64,000 nucleotides of DNA from Rhizobium bangladeshense. Lineage in GTDB: Bacteria > Pseudomonadota > Alphaproteobacteria > Rhizobiales > Rhizobiaceae. Positions 53,375-62,921 of this stretch are shown here, piece by piece (the stretch's first letter is position 1; each line of letters starts with the position of its first letter). The notes beneath the pieces were generated by a model. It was not told where the DNA came from, ran no database searches, and saw nothing but the letters and a program-made list of their open reading frames with translations. The stretch spans positions 1,119,001-1,183,000 of the forward strand of contig NZ_CP071612.1 in assembly GCF_017357245.1 (NCBI RefSeq), given 5' to 3'. The position numbers were made by a program, and so were the translations under genes.

Positions 53375-54271
53375 ATGAAGAACCTGAATAGCGTCCATCT
53401 CAACGGCCTGCGCGCGCTGGAGACCGTCGGCCGTCTCGGCTCGTTGCAGGCGGCCGCCGACGAACTGGGCGTCTCGGTTGGCGCCGTCAGCCAGCAAGTG
53501 ATCAAGGCCGAGGCCCAGCTCGGCCAGGTGATTTTCGAGCGCACCGCCCGGGGAATGATCGCCACGGAAGCCGGCCGGCCGGTGCTTTCGGCGCTCGACG
53601 AGGGCTTCGCCCGTCTTTCGGCCGCAGTGTCTCTGGCGCAACGCAAGGACGATACGATCCTGACCATCTCGGTGGCGCCGGTCTTTGCCGCCCGCTGGCT
53701 TGTCTGCCGCCTCGATCGCTTCGCTGAGCGTCATCCCGAGATCAAGCTGCGGCTCGATGCAACGACCAATCTCGTCAATCCCGCCCTCGGCGACGTCGAT
53801 ATCGGCATCCGCGTCGGGAATGGCCGATGGCCCGACGTGAAGGCTGAACTGCTGCTGGAACAGGAGGTCTTCCCTGTCTGCTCGCCCGAGATGGCGGCGA
53901 AACTGCGTGAACCCGTCGATATCCTGGCCCTGCCAGCGGTCATCGACGGCCGCGCCATGTTCAGCTGGGAGGTCTGGATGCGCGAGGCAGGCCTGTCAGG
54001 CGCATCGCCCTCGACGCGCCACGTCTTCAACGATGCCTCACTCTGCCTCGATGCGGCAATCGCCGGCCAGGGCGTCATGCTCGCTTGGCAGACGCTCGCC
54101 CACTTTGCGCTTGCCGAAGGCCGGCTGGTGGCCCCCTTCGGCATTCGCGCCAAGACCGGCTTCGGCCATTATTTCATTACCGCCGATGGTGCGCGCGAGC
54201 CGAAGAAGGTCAGGGATTTCAAGGCGTGGATCCGCGAGGAAATGGCCGGCACGCTGACGCTTTTCCAGTAG
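53375..54271 (+). CDS. LysR family transcriptional regulator (GcvA-like)
   Basis: A 298-residue regulator. The HTH is NGLRALETVGRLGSLQAAAD and the dimer helix VGAVSQQVIKAEAQLGQVIF. The effector part TISVAPVFAARWLVCRLDRF with LGDVDIGIRVGNGRWPDVKA is typical of the GcvA/AmpR subgroup. It is divergent from a 64-residue gene, and convergent with a glutathione transferase gene four bases on. Confidence 0.82.
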   Translation: MKNLNSVHLNGLRALETVGRLGSLQAAADELGVSVGAVSQQVIKAEAQLGQVIFERTARGMIATEAGRPVLSALDEGFARLSAAVSLAQRKDDTILTISVAPVFAARWLVCRLDRFAERHPEIKLRLDATTNLVNPALGDVDIGIRVGNGRWPDVKAELLLEQEVFPVCSPEMAAKLREPVDILALPAVIDGRAMFSWEVWMREAGLSGASPSTRHVFNDASLCLDAAIAGQGVMLAWQTLAHFALAEGRLVAPFGIRAKTGFGHYFITADGAREPKKVRDFKAWIREEMAGTLTLFQ

Positions 54272-54274
54272 GTG

Positions 54275-54946
54275 TCAAACCTCGATCGGCTCCTTCGCGC
54301 GTGCTGCCTGCATTGCCCTGTAGGCCGGGCGAGCCTGGCAGCGTTCGATCCAGGCCTTGATGTTCGGATGCGCGTCGAAAAGGTCCGTCTCGGTCTGGGC
54401 ATAACGTAGCACCTCCGCGATGTTGAGATCGGCGACGGTGAAGCGATCGCCGACGATCCACTGCCGGCCGGCGAGATGGCTTTCGAGCGCGGCAAACGGC
54501 CTGCGCAGCCCGTAGCAGGCGGCGGCAATCGTCTGCTTGCCGTCCTCACTGTTTTCGAGCTCGTTATCATAGGTCAGCACGATCTTCACCGAATGCGGTT
54601 CGACCTGTGAGGCCGCCCAGATCGTCCACATCGTCAGCAATCCGTCTTCTTCGACGGTTTGGCCGGTAAGTGGTCCGCCATGCTTGCGCGCGAGGTAGAG
54701 ATTGATCGCCAGCGACTCGTGCAAGACGAGGTCGCCGTCGCGAATGCTTGGGATCTGCGCCATTGGGTTGAGGGCTTCGAAATCAGGCGAATGCGTGTTG
54801 AGCGGCGCTTCTTCGGCCAGTGGGTCGGCAAGCCGCCTGCCCTGCAGCACCGGCACGGAGCGGAACTCGAGCCCGAGCTCCTCTGCCATCCAGTAGACGC
54901 GTGACGCTCGCGATCGGTAGACTCCATAGATTGTCAGCATGCCCAT
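54275..54946 (-). CDS. Glutathione S-transferase family protein
   Basis: A 223-residue protein. [20 protein letters not shown] is the thioredoxin-fold N-terminus with Ser as the likely GSH residue; [20 protein letters not shown] contains the cis-Pro and the ES pair. The C-terminal [20 protein letters not shown] has the N-cap Asp. Two GST genes lie in this window but are unlike in sequence. Divergent upstream region of 231 bases holds no gene. Confidence 0.85.
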   Translation of the reverse strand: MGMLTIYGVYRSRASRVYWMAEELGLEFRSVPVLQGRRLADPLAEEAPLNTHSPDFEALNPMAQIPSIRDGDLVLHESLAINLYLARKHGGPLTGQTVEEDGLLTMWTIWAASQVEPHSVKIVLTYDNELENSEDGKQTIAAACYGLRRPFAALESHLAGRQWIVGDRFTVADLNIAEVLRYAQTETDLFDAHPNIKAWIERCQARPAYRAMQAARAKEPIEV

Positions 54947-55177
54947 ATCCCCTGATGTTTCGTAGAAACCGTAAACGCCGGAGCTCCCACCGAAAAGCCC
55001 TCGCCACTGATGGGACGATGAAAGCTTTTGATGCGGCCAGGGCCGTTCCGGTCAACGGGCGCAATTGCCCTGACCGGGGGAACAATGAGGGGGCCGGCGG
55101 GTTGGGCCCTGAGACCGGCGCCGTCGAGGCGCCTGAAGCGATCGGCCGCGCGCAGCGTGCCGGCAAAGGAGGAACCC

Positions 55178-55417
55178 ATGACAGGCAGGAAGACGCATGA
55201 ACAGCAGCTTCGTGTCATCGAGAAGCGCGAGAAAACTGCAAATGCCGGCGAGGATTTCGACGCCAAGGCAGATCTGCAACGCAACGAGCAGGCAAAGGAG
55301 GCCTTTCGGAAAGGCAGCGGTTTGAAGGCCGACCCTGACCCGGGCAATGACGATCGCGCCATGGTGCGCGGCCGAAATCAGGAGAGCGAGCATAAAAAGG
55401 GAAGCGGTCGCCCCTGA
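55178..55417 (+). CDS. Small charged protein of unknown function
   Basis: A 79-residue protein with AAAGGAGGAA before ATG 55178. MTGRKTHEQQLRVIEKREKT onward is rich in Lys, Glu and Asp (AKADLQRNEQAKEAFRKGSG) with little hydrophobic content, so probably disordered. Similar charge-rich small proteins are common in Rhizobium but uncharacterised. It is followed by a PEBP-family gene 54 bases on and is likely co-transcribed. Confidence 0.6.
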   Translation: MTGRKTHEQQLRVIEKREKTANAGEDFDAKADLQRNEQAKEAFRKGSGLKADPDPGNDDRAMVRGRNQESEHKKGSGRP

Positions 55418-55471
55418 CCATGAGCGACCCCGATGTGAAAGGGAGCCCCTCGATCAGCAAAGGAGAATGTC

Positions 55472-55936
55472 ATGACTTTGACATTGATCAGCAAGGCTTT
55501 CGCCGAGGATCAGCCGATCCCGAAGAAATATGCACGGGCCGGCGAGAATCTGTTTCCGCCGCTTGCCTGGAGCGGCGCCCCCGATGAGACGAGGAGCTTT
55601 GCTCTGGTGGTCGAGGATCCGGATGCTCCGCACGGCACCTTCCGCCACTGCGGCATCGCCAATATCCCGGCCGAGTGGAGCGCACTTTCCGAAAGCGCTG
55701 ATACGGCGCCGGGAACAGCTCCCCGCTTCTACAGGAATGACTTCGGCAATGCCCGTTACGACGGCCCGCAACCGCCCCGGGGCGATCGCCCGCACCATTA
55801 CATCTTCCGCCTCGCGGCTCTCGACGTGCCCAAGCTTTCCATCCCGGCTGCGGCCGGCATCAGTGCGATGTGGGCGGAGGCAAGGAAACATGCATTGGCG
55901 GAAGCGACCGTCACTGGCACCTACCAGACGCAATGA
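55472..55936 (+). CDS. YbhB/YbcL-like phosphatidylethanolamine-binding protein
   Basis: A 154-residue protein with AAAGGAG before ATG 55472. FPPLAWSGAPDETRSFALVV and EDPDAPHGTFRHCGIANIP form the PEBP core with the Asp-Pro-Asp-x-Pro motif; DRPHHYIFRLAALDVPKLSI is the second conserved part. These proteins bind phosphate-bearing ligands; the physiological role in bacteria is unclear. It is convergent with the beta-helix gene 19 bases on. Confidence 0.88.
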   Translation: MTLTLISKAFAEDQPIPKKYARAGENLFPPLAWSGAPDETRSFALVVEDPDAPHGTFRHCGIANIPAEWSALSESADTAPGTAPRFYRNDFGNARYDGPQPPRGDRPHHYIFRLAALDVPKLSIPAAAGISAMWAEARKHALAEATVTGTYQTQ

Positions 55937-55955
55937 CCAGAGGCGGAGCCGTGTG

Positions 55956-57320
55956 TCAGGAAATGCGGTTCCGTTCGACAGTCAGCTGCCTGTAGGCTGA
56001 ACCGCCGCTCGCCATCTCGCCGGAGACTTTTCGGTCCCATTCGAAGCCGAGGACGGCTCCTTCGGCCGTCTCCTGAAAGACATTGTCGGTGATGACGGCG
56101 GTGCCGGCGCCCTCGGCGACCGAGACGGCGCATCCGACAGGCGCCTTGCGTACTACATTGCCGCTGACGACGACATTTCTGAGATAGGCGCCCCAACCGA
56201 TCTGCAGTCCCCAGCGCGGCGCGCCCTCGATCACATTGCCCGACACCAGCGTATCGGCCTCCGCCGCTATGCCGATGCCGAAGCCGACCTCGTGGGTGTA
56301 GGGGCCGTTCAATGTCAGATTGCGCACGACATTGCCGGTGACGCTTGCGAGCCTGCCGCCTTCGTCGAAATTGGCGATCGATATCCCGTTCGCCGCCCCG
56401 TCGATCATATTGGCGGATACGACGGCGCCTTCGAAGGCGAATTCGACATAGATCGCTGTCTCGCCGGAGCGCCGGCATTGGTTGCTGCTGATCTGGATGT
56501 CCGAGGCAGAATTGGCGCGGATTGCGGTAAAAGCGCAGTCGGAAATGTGGTTGTTCACCACCATTACGCCATCGGCGCGAAAGACATTGATGCCGTTACC
56601 GTTCTGGCCGGTGCCGCCGTCATTGGCCCGTATGTTGGAAATCCGGTTGCCGGAAACCACCGTCCCGTCCTCCGCCTTCTTCCAGCGATGTACGAGGATG
56701 CCGCCATTGCCGCAATCCGAGATCGTATTTGCAACGATCGAAAGATCGGTGGAATCGACTGCGTAAAGCCCGGATTGAGCGGCGCCCGAAATGCGGCTGC
56801 GTTCGATCCGCCCGCCGCAGCGCTCCAGTTGCAGGCCGTGCTTGCGGCTGCCGCCGATCTCGCAATTGTCGATCAGCACCTCGTCGACGCCGGTAAATTG
56901 AAGGAGCCCGCCGGCATAATCGCCGAGCCAGCGGTTGCCGCCGTCGATGACGAGGTTGGAAAGTTCGATGCGTCTGATGTTCTCGGCCGCAAAAAGGTGA
57001 CCATCGCCGGTATAGACTATCCGCGAGGCGCCGGGCACGCCCGTGATGTGGGTATTGTCCGGCAGAGTGAGATTGGAAACGCGGTAGGTGCCCGGCGGCA
57101 GGAAGACCGGCACATTCTCGGCCGCGGCCTGTTTGATCATCTGTTCGAGCTGACGGGTCTCGCGGTCGCCGCTTTGAACGGCGCGATATTCCACCGCGTC
57201 GATCGCACCGCGCAGATCGGGCTGGCTGGCCGCTGTCAGCGGCGAGGCAATCGCGCGCGCCGTCCCGCCCGCAACCGCCGAGGCGGCGAGAAAGAGAAGC
57301 ATGTCGCGGCGAAGGGGCAT
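55956..57320 (-). CDS. Tat-exported beta-helix repeat protein (TIGR03808-type)
   Basis: A 454-residue periplasmic protein. MPLRRDMLLFLAASAVAGGT has a twin-arginine signal, and ATG 57320 is preceded by AGGAG, better than ATG 57338. Right-handed beta-helix repeats cover residues 80-440, with Asn-Val-Ile-x-x-x-Gly ladders such as DEVLIDNCEIGGSRKHGLQL, SIVANTISDCGNGGILVHRW and VVVSGNVVRKAPVGC. It matches the TIGR03808 Tat-translocated repeat family known from Rhizobiales. Role unknown; the fold suggests polysaccharide binding or cleavage. Confidence 0.85.
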   Translation of the reverse strand: MPLRRDMLLFLAASAVAGGTARAIASPLTAASQPDLRGAIDAVEYRAVQSGDRETRQLEQMIKQAAAENVPVFLPPGTYRVSNLTLPDNTHITGVPGASRIVYTGDGHLFAAENIRRIELSNLVIDGGNRWLGDYAGGLLQFTGVDEVLIDNCEIGGSRKHGLQLERCGGRIERSRISGAAQSGLYAVDSTDLSIVANTISDCGNGGILVHRWKKAEDGTVVSGNRISNIRANDGGTGQNGNGINVFRADGVMVVNNHISDCAFTAIRANSASDIQISSNQCRRSGETAIYVEFAFEGAVVSANMIDGAANGISIANFDEGGRLASVTGNVVRNLTLNGPYTHEVGFGIGIAAEADTLVSGNVIEGAPRWGLQIGWGAYLRNVVVSGNVVRKAPVGCAVSVAEGAGTAVITDNVFQETAEGAVLGFEWDRKVSGEMASGGSAYRQLTVERNRIS

Positions 57321-57538
57321 TCCGGGCTCTCCTGTCATGGCACGCCCGTAGCAGAAAACGTGCCAGCCCGCCTGTCTTCTTTTGGCACAAGCCCTCCACA
57401 CCTGTCGGAAATTCTTGTTGCGGCAGAGGCCGATGGCAGGATCTCGCCGCTTATCTTGTTTGCTTATTCACCCTTCCATTTAAGCAAGCCGAAGGGAATG
57501 CGGACTACTTTGGAGGGAAAATAAACGGATGTTACGGG

Positions 57539-59869
57539 ATGGGCCTTCAGCCGCTGGGAGAGAATGGCGTCATGCACGAACCGAGTGCCGCGCGATGGGA
57601 ATCGGCTGATTCCCTGTCGGCCGAAACGCGGCGTTTCGTTGCCGCCACCGAGGCGATGATGGCGTCTACCGCCCAGCACCTCTCGGAAGGTGTGGAGAAC
57701 CTGCGCCTGAAGGCGATTATCCACGAACTCCCGGACTTCCTCTACGTCAAGGATCGTGACAGCCGCTTTGTCTTCGCCAATGCCGTCACCGCCGCCAGCC
57801 TCGGCCTCGGGAGCGTCGAAGAGATCGCCGGTAAGCGTGATTTCGACCTCTTCGATTTCGACGCGGCGCGCCGCTATTTCGATGTCGAGCAGCAGATCAT
57901 GGCGAGCGGTGAGGCCCGCATCGACATGGAGGAAACGGTCGTCCTTCCCGGCGCCGCCAAGCCGGTATGCCGGCTGACCTCGAAAATACCGTTGCGCAAC
58001 GATCGCGGCGCGATCGTCGGCCTGATCGGCGTTTCCCGCGATATCACAGAGCGCAAGCTGCAGGAGGATCTCCATCGCGGCCAGGCGAAACTGCTTGAGA
58101 TGATCGCCCGCAATGAACCGCTGCCGATGATCCTCGAGGCGCTGGTGCTGATGATCGAGGCGCAGCTGACGGGTATCGATGGCTCGGTTCTCCTGCTCGA
58201 CGGCGAGGGCACCAAGCTCTATCACGGTGCGGCTCCCAATCTTCCCGGCGGCTACAGCCGGCTCATCGATGGTGTCACCATCGGCCCCAAGGTCGGCTCC
58301 TGTGGTACCGCCGCCTGGCGCGGCGAGCCCGTCATCGTCGAGGACGTGCTGAGCGATCCGCTTTGGGAGGATTTCCGCGCGCTGGTTACCCCTTTCGGCT
58401 TTCGCTCCTGCTGGTCGACGCCGATCGCCACCTCTGAGAATAATGTGCTCGGCACCTTTGCTCTCTATTCCAGAGAGGTGCGCCGTCCCACGGAGCAGGA
58501 AATGACGCTGGTGGCGCTTGCCACTCACGTCGCCGGCATCGCCATCGAACGCAAGCGCGTCGACGATCGCATCCATTTCATGGCGCATCATGACGATCTC
58601 ACCGGCCTGCCGAACCGCGCCTTTCTGAAGGAAAGGCTGGCCGGCATTCTCGACCAGGCCCGGCGCCACAACCGCAAGGTCACCGTCGCCTATATCGATC
58701 TCGATAATTTCAAGGACGTCAATGACGGCCGCGGCCACGCCGCCGGCGACGAGGTGCTGAAGGAGATCGCCACCCGCATGGTCAACAGCATCCGCGCGTC
58801 GGATATGGTGGTGCGGCTCGGCGGCGACGAATTCCTGGTCGTGCTCGTCCACCAGTCGAGCCACGATGCCGGCATCACCCGCCGGCTTCGCGACCTGCAG
58901 AAGGCGATCACTCGGCCGATGCGCGGCGAGGGCGGTGACATCACCATCACCTCGAGCATCGGCGTCGCCGCCTTTCCAGTGGACGGGACCACCTCGGAGG
59001 AGCTGCTTGCGAATGCCGACCGCGCAATGTACCGGGCCAAGCAATTCGGCCGCAACACGCTGCAGCATCACGATGGCGACAGCGCGCCGGTCGGCATGCC
59101 GCGCGGCGAACAGGAGGAGCTCCACCAGGCGATCACCGGGCATCAGCTGTTCCTGGAATATCAGCCGCAGGTCGATGTCGCCGACAGCCGCATCACCGGC
59201 GTCGAGGCGCTGGTCCGCTGGAAGCATCCGGCCAAGGGCAGGGTGCCGCCGGCCAATTTCATTCCCCTCGCTGAAGAGACCGGCCTCATCGTTCCCCTCG
59301 GCCTCTGGGTATTGAACGAGGCCTGCCGCCAGGCGCGCAGCTGGCAGGACATGGGCCTGACGCCGCTGACGATCGCCGTCAACGTTTCGGCCAAGCAGTT
59401 CGCCGATCCGGATTTTGCGAGCCATGTCGCCGAGGCGCTGGAGCGTAACCGCCTGCAATCCCGCTGGCTGGAGCTCGAAGTCACCGAAAGCGTGGTGATG
59501 CAGGATGCCGATCGCGCGCTCGCCATGATGGAGTCGCTCCGGGCGCTTGGCGTGCGCCTGTCGATCGACGATTTCGGCTCCGGCTATTCCAGCCTTGCTG
59601 CCCTGAAGACCTTCCCCTTCGACCGGCTGAAGATGGACCGTTCGCTGGTCGAGGCCCTGCCGGGCGACAAGACCGCTATCGCCATCGCCTCGGCCGTCAT
59701 CTCGCTGGCGCAGACGCTGAAGCTGTCGGTTCTCGCCGAAGGCGTCGAGACCGATGCCCAGATGGATTTTCTGCGGCAGGCGCGCTGCGAGGAAGTGCAG
59801 GGCTACCGCTTCTCCAAGCCTGTCTCGCCGGACGAGGCTACCCTGTTGCTGCAGGCGCAGTTTCTCTGA
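57539..59869 (+). CDS. PAS-GAF-GGDEF-EAL cyclic di-GMP protein
   Basis: A 776-residue soluble bifunctional regulator. Domains: PAS (about 60-180: DFLYVKDRDSRFVFANAVTA), GAF (about 195-340: GSVLLLDGEGTKLYHGAAPN), GGDEF (345-505: RLGGDEFLVVL, intact) and EAL (520-770: GVEALVRWKHP, DDFGSGYSSLAALK, LAEGVETDAQM, intact). Both enzyme sites look active, so output depends on sensory domains. ATG 57572 (MHEPSAARWES) has GGGAGAG nine bases upstream and could be the true start. It leads a signalling block with the LuxR-type gene (convergent) and the chemoreceptor. Confidence 0.88.
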   Translation: MGLQPLGENGVMHEPSAARWESADSLSAETRRFVAATEAMMASTAQHLSEGVENLRLKAIIHELPDFLYVKDRDSRFVFANAVTAASLGLGSVEEIAGKRDFDLFDFDAARRYFDVEQQIMASGEARIDMEETVVLPGAAKPVCRLTSKIPLRNDRGAIVGLIGVSRDITERKLQEDLHRGQAKLLEMIARNEPLPMILEALVLMIEAQLTGIDGSVLLLDGEGTKLYHGAAPNLPGGYSRLIDGVTIGPKVGSCGTAAWRGEPVIVEDVLSDPLWEDFRALVTPFGFRSCWSTPIATSENNVLGTFALYSREVRRPTEQEMTLVALATHVAGIAIERKRVDDRIHFMAHHDDLTGLPNRAFLKERLAGILDQARRHNRKVTVAYIDLDNFKDVNDGRGHAAGDEVLKEIATRMVNSIRASDMVVRLGGDEFLVVLVHQSSHDAGITRRLRDLQKAITRPMRGEGGDITITSSIGVAAFPVDGTTSEELLANADRAMYRAKQFGRNTLQHHDGDSAPVGMPRGEQEELHQAITGHQLFLEYQPQVDVADSRITGVEALVRWKHPAKGRVPPANFIPLAEETGLIVPLGLWVLNEACRQARSWQDMGLTPLTIAVNVSAKQFADPDFASHVAEALERNRLQSRWLELEVTESVVMQDADRALAMMESLRALGVRLSIDDFGSGYSSLAALKTFPFDRLKMDRSLVEALPGDKTAIAIASAVISLAQTLKLSVLAEGVETDAQMDFLRQARCEEVQGYRFSKPVSPDEATLLLQAQFL

Positions 59870-59905
59870 AATTGTTCCTCAGCTTGCCGTCCATCCGCCG
59901 AGACC

Positions 59906-60628
59906 TTAAACCCGAATGATATTGAGACGCAGAGCGCTGACGACAGCCTGCGTTCTCGTCGTGCATCCCAGCTTCTTGATCACGCTGCCGATATGATTGT
60001 TGACCGCATTTTCCGACAGATCGAGAAGCTTGGCAATTTCACTGCTCTTCCTGCCCCCGGCCGTCAGCCTCAGGCAGTCAACCTCGCTCGCCGTAAACGC
60101 AATCGGCTTGTGTTTTTCGTTCAATGTCAGCTGCGAGAGGCGGTCGTAGATGAGCGTGGCGATAAACAGGATCTTCGCCATTTCGATCATGCTGAAATTC
60201 CGGGACCCTGAAATCGATATCGCACCGCGTCCAGCCGCGGCATCATGGACAGGAAAATAGGCTCCCTTTTCCATGCCGTAACGCCTGAACAAATCGATGA
60301 CCGTGGACTTCTTGCCCTCTCCGCGATCGGTATTGATCGCCTCGACATCATAGTTGAAAGGGCTGGTCGATCTCAGCATTCGGCGGATGACCGGACTGTC
60401 CGCCATCAGGTTATGGGCGTCGTAATAGTCGACCATCTCCGCCGGCCAGTTGGTGATGATCTTCGTCGCGCCTATTTCGACGAAGTCCACCGCGGGCAGC
60501 GTCATGATCAGGAAAGCAGTCATTCCCAGATCCTGAGTGAGACCCTTCATATATTTGAAGACTTCGTAATGCGTCTTGAAGCCTGCCGCGACTTCCTCGA
60601 TGCGATTGAACTCGTCCTCGAGCTTCAT
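59906..60628 (-). CDS. LuxR-type regulator with degenerate autoinducer-binding domain
   Basis: A 240-residue regulator starting at ATG 60628 (GGAGAAG upstream). The N-terminal domain resembles acyl-homoserine-lactone receptors (TNWPAEMVDYYDAHNLMADS, PVIRRMLRSTSPFNYD), but the ligand-contacting Trp of WxxxY is replaced by Met and the Asp of the D-P pair by Ser. The C-terminal LuxR HTH is complete (TASEVDCLRLTAGGRKSSEI, LDLSENAVNNHIGSVIKKLG). No synthase gene is nearby, so it is a solo regulator that may sense another ligand or none. Convergent with the GGDEF-EAL gene. Confidence 0.82.
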   Translation of the reverse strand: MKLEDEFNRIEEVAAGFKTHYEVFKYMKGLTQDLGMTAFLIMTLPAVDFVEIGATKIITNWPAEMVDYYDAHNLMADSPVIRRMLRSTSPFNYDVEAINTDRGEGKKSTVIDLFRRYGMEKGAYFPVHDAAAGRGAISISGSRNFSMIEMAKILFIATLIYDRLSQLTLNEKHKPIAFTASEVDCLRLTAGGRKSSEIAKLLDLSENAVNNHIGSVIKKLGCTTRTQAVVSALRLNIIRV

Positions 60629-61109
60629 GTCTTCTCCGATCAACTATCGCATCCGGCGTTCGGGCGGCTGACGTGTCCAGCAATTCGCTCGTAGCGGACG
60701 TGATTCTGCACGCGCGAAGGACGGTGAAATATGCACCTGCAGCGGAAAAACAGAAAGTCCCCTGACGACCGGGAATACGAACATAGAGGGCGGTCGATGG
60801 TTAACAAAGAGTTAAGCCATCTCCGGATTTTCAGGGCAGGCTTGAGGTGAAAAAACGCTGTCCTGGTGCTCGAAATGCTTGCCGGAACATCTTGTGCCCA
60901 AGCGAACCGATCGAGGTCTCAAGGCAAGCGCTTGATTCTAATTGATTCTTCTTCAGCCCCGGCCGGAGCTGCGGTGTCCCCATTCGCGACGACCGGGTTA
61001 AAGGATGCTTAAAGAATTTATAGGATTCTATTTTCAGGTTGCTCGTCCAGCGCAAGCCCCGTGGTGGGTCGCGGCAGTCATCGCTCAGACCTGAGTTAGG
61101 GGGAACAGC
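60629..61109. other. Intergenic region between divergent LuxR and chemoreceptor genes
   Basis: The 481 bases carry both promoters and hold no gene I can support. Bases 60880-60960 and 61000-61035 are AT-rich (ggatgcttaaagaatttat), likely promoter zones. A binding site for the LuxR-type protein might lie here but I see no clear 20-bp dyad. Confidence 0.4.
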
Positions 61110-62900
61110 ATGAAGACACTAGGATTCAGCTTCGGCTCGGATGCCAAGGCCGTACTGGCGGCAATGAGCCGGTCGCAGGCAATCATCGAATTTGACCTCA
61201 CCGGCAAGATTCTGACGGCCAACGCCAATTTCTGCACCGCGCTCGGTTACGAACTGTCCGAGATCGTCGGCCAGCACCACCGGATGTTCGTCGAGCCGGC
61301 AGAAGCCGCGTCGGCCGAATATCGCGAATTCTGGGCGAAGCTCGGCCGAGGCGAGTTCGATCAGCGCCAGTATAAGCGCATCGGCAAAGGCGGCAGGGAA
61401 ATCTGGATCGAAGCCTCATACAATCCCGTCTTCAGTGGCGGGAAACCGTACAAAGTGGTGAAATTCGCGACCGATATCACCAAGCAGAAAATGCAGAGCG
61501 CCGAGGATGCCGGTAAGATAAGTGCGCTGTCGCGCGCCCAGGCGGTTATCGAGTTTACGCCGAAAGGCGAGATTCTAACGGCGAACGAGAATTTCCTGTC
61601 GGCGCTCGGCTATCAGCTTGCCGAGATCCAGGGTCGCCACCATTCCATGTTCTGCGAAAGCACCTACGCAAACAGTGACGACTATAGACGGTTCTGGGAG
61701 CGTCTGTCGGCTGGCGAATACGTGGCCGATGAGTTTCTGCGCATCGGCAAGGGCGGCAAGAGGATCTATATCCAGGCCACCTACAATCCGATTCTCGACA
61801 TGAACGGCAAGGTGTTCAAGGTCGTCAAATTCGCGACCGACGTCACCGCCCGCGTCAACAATGTCGATCAACTGGCGGCATCCTTGATGGCGCTGTCCGG
61901 CGGCGATCTGACTCAGGAAGTCGCTACACCATTCATTCCGACACTGGAAAAACTCCGGACCGATTTCAACGCCGCGGTTGGCAAGCTGCGCACAGCCATG
62001 CAGGTCGTCGCCCAAAACGCAACGGGCATTGCTGCCGGAGCCCAGCAGGTTCGTTCCGCCTCGGACGATTTGTCGAAGCGCACCGAACAGCAGGCCGCCT
62101 CCGTCGAGGAAACCGCAGCCGCCCTTGAAGAGATCACCACGACGGTCTCCGATTCCAGCAATCGTGCCCAGGAAGCCGGCCAACTGGTGCGAAGGACCCG
62201 CGAAAACGCCGAGCGTTCCGGGGAGGTGGTCCGCAGCGCCGTCGATGCGATGGGGAAGATCGAGACATCGTCCGCGGAGATCAGCAATATTATCGGCGTG
62301 ATTGATGAAATCGCGTTCCAGACCAATTTGTTGGCGCTTAACGCCGGTGTCGAGGCCGCCCGCGCGGGCGATGCCGGCAAGGGTTTTGCTGTGGTGGCGC
62401 AAGAAGTTCGTGAGCTTGCTCAGAGATCGGCCAAAGCGGCAAAGGAGATCAAGGAGCTCATCAGGGCCTCCAACGAACATGTCAAGAACGGCGTGATGCT
62501 GGTCGGCGAAACCGGCAAGGCCCTCGAAGAGATCGTCGGCCAGGTTCAGCAGGTCAATGGCAATGTTCTTGCGATCGTCGAAAGTTCCAAGGAGCAGGCG
62601 ACTGGATTGAAGGAAATCAACACGGCCGTTAACACCATGGACCAGGGTACGCAGCAGAATGCGGCGATGGTCGAGGAATCGACGGCTGCCGCCCACAGTC
62701 TTGCCAGGGAGGCAGACGCACTGTTCCAGCTGCTGGGACAGTTCAACATCGGCGGTGCGGCCGCACGCCAGCAACGCCCCGCCGTGGCCACCGCCGCTTC
62801 CAGGCCCGTTGCATCAGCGCCGCGGGCAATGGCTGCGAAGGTGAGCGCTGCCTTCCACGGCAATGCCGCAGTCGCCGGCGGCGATTGGGAGGAGTTCTGA
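61110..62900 (+). CDS. Soluble chemoreceptor with two PAS domains
   Basis: A 596-residue methyl-accepting chemotaxis protein without membrane helices. PAS 1 (about 15-125: SQAIIEFDLTGKILTANANF) and PAS 2 (about 140-250: AQAVIEFTPKGEILTANENF) are close copies of one another, each ending in YKVVKFATDIT or FKVVKFATDVT. HAMP-like and coiled-coil segments follow, then the signalling tip EIAFQTNLLALNAGVEAARA. The C-terminus GDWEEF is the pentapeptide tether for CheR/CheB. In rhizobia such cytoplasmic receptors sense redox or energy state. AGGGGG precedes ATG 61110. Confidence 0.9.
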   Translation: MKTLGFSFGSDAKAVLAAMSRSQAIIEFDLTGKILTANANFCTALGYELSEIVGQHHRMFVEPAEAASAEYREFWAKLGRGEFDQRQYKRIGKGGREIWIEASYNPVFSGGKPYKVVKFATDITKQKMQSAEDAGKISALSRAQAVIEFTPKGEILTANENFLSALGYQLAEIQGRHHSMFCESTYANSDDYRRFWERLSAGEYVADEFLRIGKGGKRIYIQATYNPILDMNGKVFKVVKFATDVTARVNNVDQLAASLMALSGGDLTQEVATPFIPTLEKLRTDFNAAVGKLRTAMQVVAQNATGIAAGAQQVRSASDDLSKRTEQQAASVEETAAALEEITTTVSDSSNRAQEAGQLVRRTRENAERSGEVVRSAVDAMGKIETSSAEISNIIGVIDEIAFQTNLLALNAGVEAARAGDAGKGFAVVAQEVRELAQRSAKAAKEIKELIRASNEHVKNGVMLVGETGKALEEIVGQVQQVNGNVLAIVESSKEQATGLKEINTAVNTMDQGTQQNAAMVEESTAAAHSLAREADALFQLLGQFNIGGAAARQQRPAVATAASRPVASAPRAMAAKVSAAFHGNAAVAGGDWEEF

Positions 62901-62921
62901 GGCGCAGGGCGGCTCCGCCTC
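62899..62921. terminator. Weak hairpin at the receptor-phosphodiesterase junction
   Basis: GAGGCG (62899-62904) and CGCCTC (62916-62921) form a 6-bp stem with an 11-base loop, between convergent stops, followed on the plus strand by ATTTC. Short, so possibly only a partial terminator. Confidence 0.35.

Noticed and set aside
57464..59458. 664-codon minus-strand ORF across the GGDEF-EAL gene
   Set aside because: Antisense shadow; the plus strand has complete PAS, GAF, GGDEF and EAL motifs.
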